A DNA stretch of 33,069 bases from a virus: positions 1 through 33,069 of the IMG/VR virus record IMGVR_UViG_3300033388_003953; one strand, given 5' to 3'. The notes beneath the pieces were generated by a model. The model saw only the letters and a list, made by a program, of their open reading frames with translations. It had not been told where the DNA came from and searched no databases. Positions 31,703-33,069 of the stretch are shown one piece after another (within the stretch, counting starts at the first letter, position 1; each line of letters opens with the position of its first letter). The translations under genes were made by a program, and so were the position numbers.

Positions 31703-32054
31703 AAGAAAAATTTGCCCTAAACACTCATTCTATGATGCAATAGAGAATCCCTCTTGCCCTGAATGTAAAAAGGTAAGCGATAAGACCTATGATAAAACAA
31801 TGAGAGCATCTGATAGACAGAAAATATACAATGATAAGCGTTGGAAGATTGTAAGAGAGAAAGCTATGATTCGTGATTTGATGATGTGTTGTGAGTGTAG
31901 AAGAAATGGTATTAGTACATTAGGTGAGGAAGTGGACCACGTTATAGAGTTACAGGATAGAATAGATTTAGCTTTTGATTTGGATAATCTGGAATATTTA
32001 TGTAAACCATGTCACTCTAAGAAAACTAAAATTGAGAAAGCGAAAAGAGGATGA
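31686..32054 (+). CDS. HNH endonuclease, probably packaging-associated
   Basis: 122 residues from the ATG at 31686 with GAGGG upstream; a longer in-frame start at 31653 has no ribosome site. CPECKK and the core CCECRRNGISTLGEEVDHVIELQ (His85), LDNLEYLCKPCH (Asn101, Cys106, Cys109, His110) form a complete HNH motif. Free-standing HNH genes of this kind sit just before the terminase genes in HK97-type cos phages and assist DNA cleavage by the terminase. The terminase genes would then lie to the right of this window. Confidence 0.88.
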   Translation: MPTINRRKICPKHSFYDAIENPSCPECKKVSDKTYDKTMRASDRQKIYNDKRWKIVREKAMIRDLMMCCECRRNGISTLGEEVDHVIELQDRIDLAFDLDNLEYLCKPCHSKKTKIEKAKRG

Positions 32055-32055
32055 A

Positions 32056-32235
32056 ATGATTTCAAAACAAAATTTAATATTTTTAACATGCTATCTAATT
32101 CTACTATTTAATATTGTGTACTTTAACGAGTTAAACCCTTATATTATTTGGGTTTTTGTTCCTGTTTTGTGGTTTTTATTATGGAAAGATTCTATATTTA
32201 ACAAACAGAACTTTAAAAAGAAAAGAGGTAAATAA
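32056..32235 (+). CDS. Small two-helix membrane protein
   Basis: 59 residues from the ATG at 32056, GAGG upstream; the longer in-frame start at 31975 lies inside the HNH gene. Helices at about 7-22 and 28-44 (LIFLTCYLILLFNIVYF; YIIWVFVPVLWFLLW), basic C-terminus (KKKRGK). Function unknown. Confidence 0.58.
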   Translation: MISKQNLIFLTCYLILLFNIVYFNELNPYIIWVFVPVLWFLLWKDSIFNKQNFKKKRGK

Positions 32236-32237
32236 TA

Positions 32238-32525
32238 ATGACTGAACAACAACTAATATTTATAGAGTTCCACGCAAAAAGAATATCAGAAACAACTGAA
32301 CTATCATTTGAAAGAGTAAAAGAACAGATGATAGCACTAATGAGTGAGCCACTAAGTTTACAATCTGCAATAGGTAATATGTGTGAAGCAATGGATACAG
32401 CTAAAGATGCAACAGAAGAAATGACCTTAGTATTCCATGATTCAATGGATATACAATCAATTATGAAGTGTGAGCCAAAGAATAGAAGTTATGGTAACAA
32501 ATATCTTAAAAGAAAATGGAGATAA
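32238..32525 (+). CDS. Hypothetical protein before packaging genes
   Basis: 95 residues, AGAGG before the ATG. Helical and acidic in the first 70 residues (QQLIFIEFHAKRISETTELSFERVKEQMIALM; DTAKDATEEMTLVFHDSMD), basic at the end (NRSYGNKYLKRKWR). Not recognised. Place is that of small genes preceding the small terminase in related phages. Confidence 0.6.
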   Translation: MTEQQLIFIEFHAKRISETTELSFERVKEQMIALMSEPLSLQSAIGNMCEAMDTAKDATEEMTLVFHDSMDIQSIMKCEPKNRSYGNKYLKRKWR

Positions 32526-32529
32526 GAAC

Positions 32530-32679
32530 ATGGAATACTTTAAACCACAACTACCACCAACACTAGGAGCTTCTTTTGATGAAGCAACAAAAGCAATGAA
32601 GAGATTTGGAATAGCTGCAAGGCTATCAACAGCAAGATATAGAGTGATTAACGGCAAATTAAAAAGAATGAAAAGCTAA
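32530..32679 (+). CDS. Small basic protein, 49 residues
   Basis: Starts at the ATG at 32530, eight bases after GGAG; an earlier in-frame ATG (32470) lies inside the previous gene. Sequence: FKPQLPPTLGASFDEATKAMKRFGIAARL..., with a basic tail. Not recognised. Confidence 0.55.
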   Translation: MEYFKPQLPPTLGASFDEATKAMKRFGIAARLSTARYRVINGKLKRMKS

Positions 32680-32695
32680 AAGGATAAGGATTAAC

Positions 32696-32866
32696 ATGAT
32701 AACAATAGACTTCACAACCGATGAAATAAAACAATTATTAAAATCACTAAGGAAAGATAAATCAGCTTATCAGGGTTTATATAGTGCAGATATGGCAAAA
32801 GCTACTCTAGTGTCTAAGTTAGAAAAGAAGATAGGATTTATTCCTTTTAACACAGGAGCAAGATAA
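32696..32866 (+). CDS. Small hypothetical protein, 56 residues
   Basis: ATG at 32696 with AAGGA seven bases upstream. Helical, polar (DEIKQLLKSLRKDKSAYQG; SADMAKATLVSKLEKKIGF). Last gene in the window. Not recognised. Confidence 0.55.
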   Translation: MITIDFTTDEIKQLLKSLRKDKSAYQGLYSADMAKATLVSKLEKKIGFIPFNTGAR

Positions 32867-32871
32867 GCACC

Positions 32872-32910
32872 TACAAAGAGAAGTTTAAAACAATAGAACA
32901 ACTCTTTGTA
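32872..32910 (+). other. Hairpin after the last gene
   Basis: TACAAAGAG and CTCTTTGTA form a 9-bp perfect stem with a 21-base loop, six bases past the last stop. No T run follows; it may mark the end of the rightward early message before the non-coding right edge. Confidence 0.45.
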
Positions 32911-33029
32911 TATGTAAAGATAAGAACGTGTTGAGGTTGCAGAGTGTATCAATGAAACGATTAAATGATTGTCATAAGGTTTAAAAAGATTGATATTACA
33001 TTATGAAACTTAATCCAATATTGCTTTAA

Positions 33030-33040
33030 GGGGGGGGAGG
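33030..33040 (+). other. Run of eight G in AT-rich, gene-poor DNA
   Basis: G8 at 33030-33037 followed by AGG, in the ~200-base non-coding stretch at the right edge. Such a G run is striking in DNA of this composition. It lies where a cos or packaging start site is expected (after HNH, before the terminase genes). No partner site can be seen. Confidence 0.35.
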
Positions 33041-33069
33041 TCTGTTTTCTTCCACTTTTGAAGCTTAGT

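Noticed and set aside
32770-32952. 60-residue - strand ORF at the right edge
   Set aside because: Overlaps a + strand gene with a good ribosome site; no ribosome site of its own.

Overview
The window is most of the genome of a tailed, siphovirus-like phage with an HK97-type head. Base composition is very AT-rich, coding density is high, ribosome sites are of the AAGGA/TTAAGGA type, and the lysis enzyme is an M15 peptidase typical of Gram-negative phages. Together these suggest a low-GC Gram-negative host. Campylobacterota of the Arcobacter/Campylobacter kind is my best guess, but nothing here proves the host. No rRNA, tRNA, CRISPR array or insertion sequence was seen.

Layout. (1) 1-17555, + strand, late genes: the end of an unknown gene, a small membrane protein, portal, S49 prohead protease, HK97 major capsid protein, two or three small head proteins, head-tail connectors (gp6-like, gp7/gp16-like, gp10-like, DUF3168), tail tube, the tail assembly chaperone with its -1 frameshift extension, a 1417-residue tape measure, distal tail and fibre genes, then membrane/lysis genes (a membrane coiled-coil protein, DUF1353, a secreted coiled-coil protein and an M15 peptidase). 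A strong hairpin terminator closes this block. (2) 17602-28270, - strand, early and metabolic genes. Read in the direction of transcription (right to left) these are: five small genes, a DUF1351 protein, a RecE-like PD-(D/E)XK exonuclease, a RecT annealing protein, small hypothetical genes, an ASCH-domain gene heading a tightly overlapping operon that ends in a DNA methyltransferase, an HNH nuclease, an HUH-type replication initiator, and a PP-loop (PAPS reductase-like) enzyme with its own promoter and structured leader. (3) 28444-32866, + strand: small early genes, a NinG-like protein and an HNH protein, running toward the missing terminase genes. Blocks 2 and 3 diverge from a control region (28271-28443) with three copies of a 10-bp motif.

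No terminase, integrase or CI-like repressor is visible. The terminases are expected between the right and left edges if the genome is circular. The gene order (head-tail-lysis, then a leftward early operon, then a rightward operon leading back to packaging) is that of a circular or virion map.

The most unusual signals are non-coding or translational. They are an interleaved pair of perfect inverted repeats with pseudoknot topology (23201-23292), a switch-like leader before the PAPS-reductase-like gene (18577-18643), a 22-bp imperfect stem with a 45-nt loop (21172-21260), a textbook -1 frameshift site (7562-7594), and a Rep gene whose coding frame extends far upstream of its first ATG and may start at AUU. 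About a dozen small genes missed by a simple ORF length cut-off were recovered from ribosome sites and stop/start overlaps.
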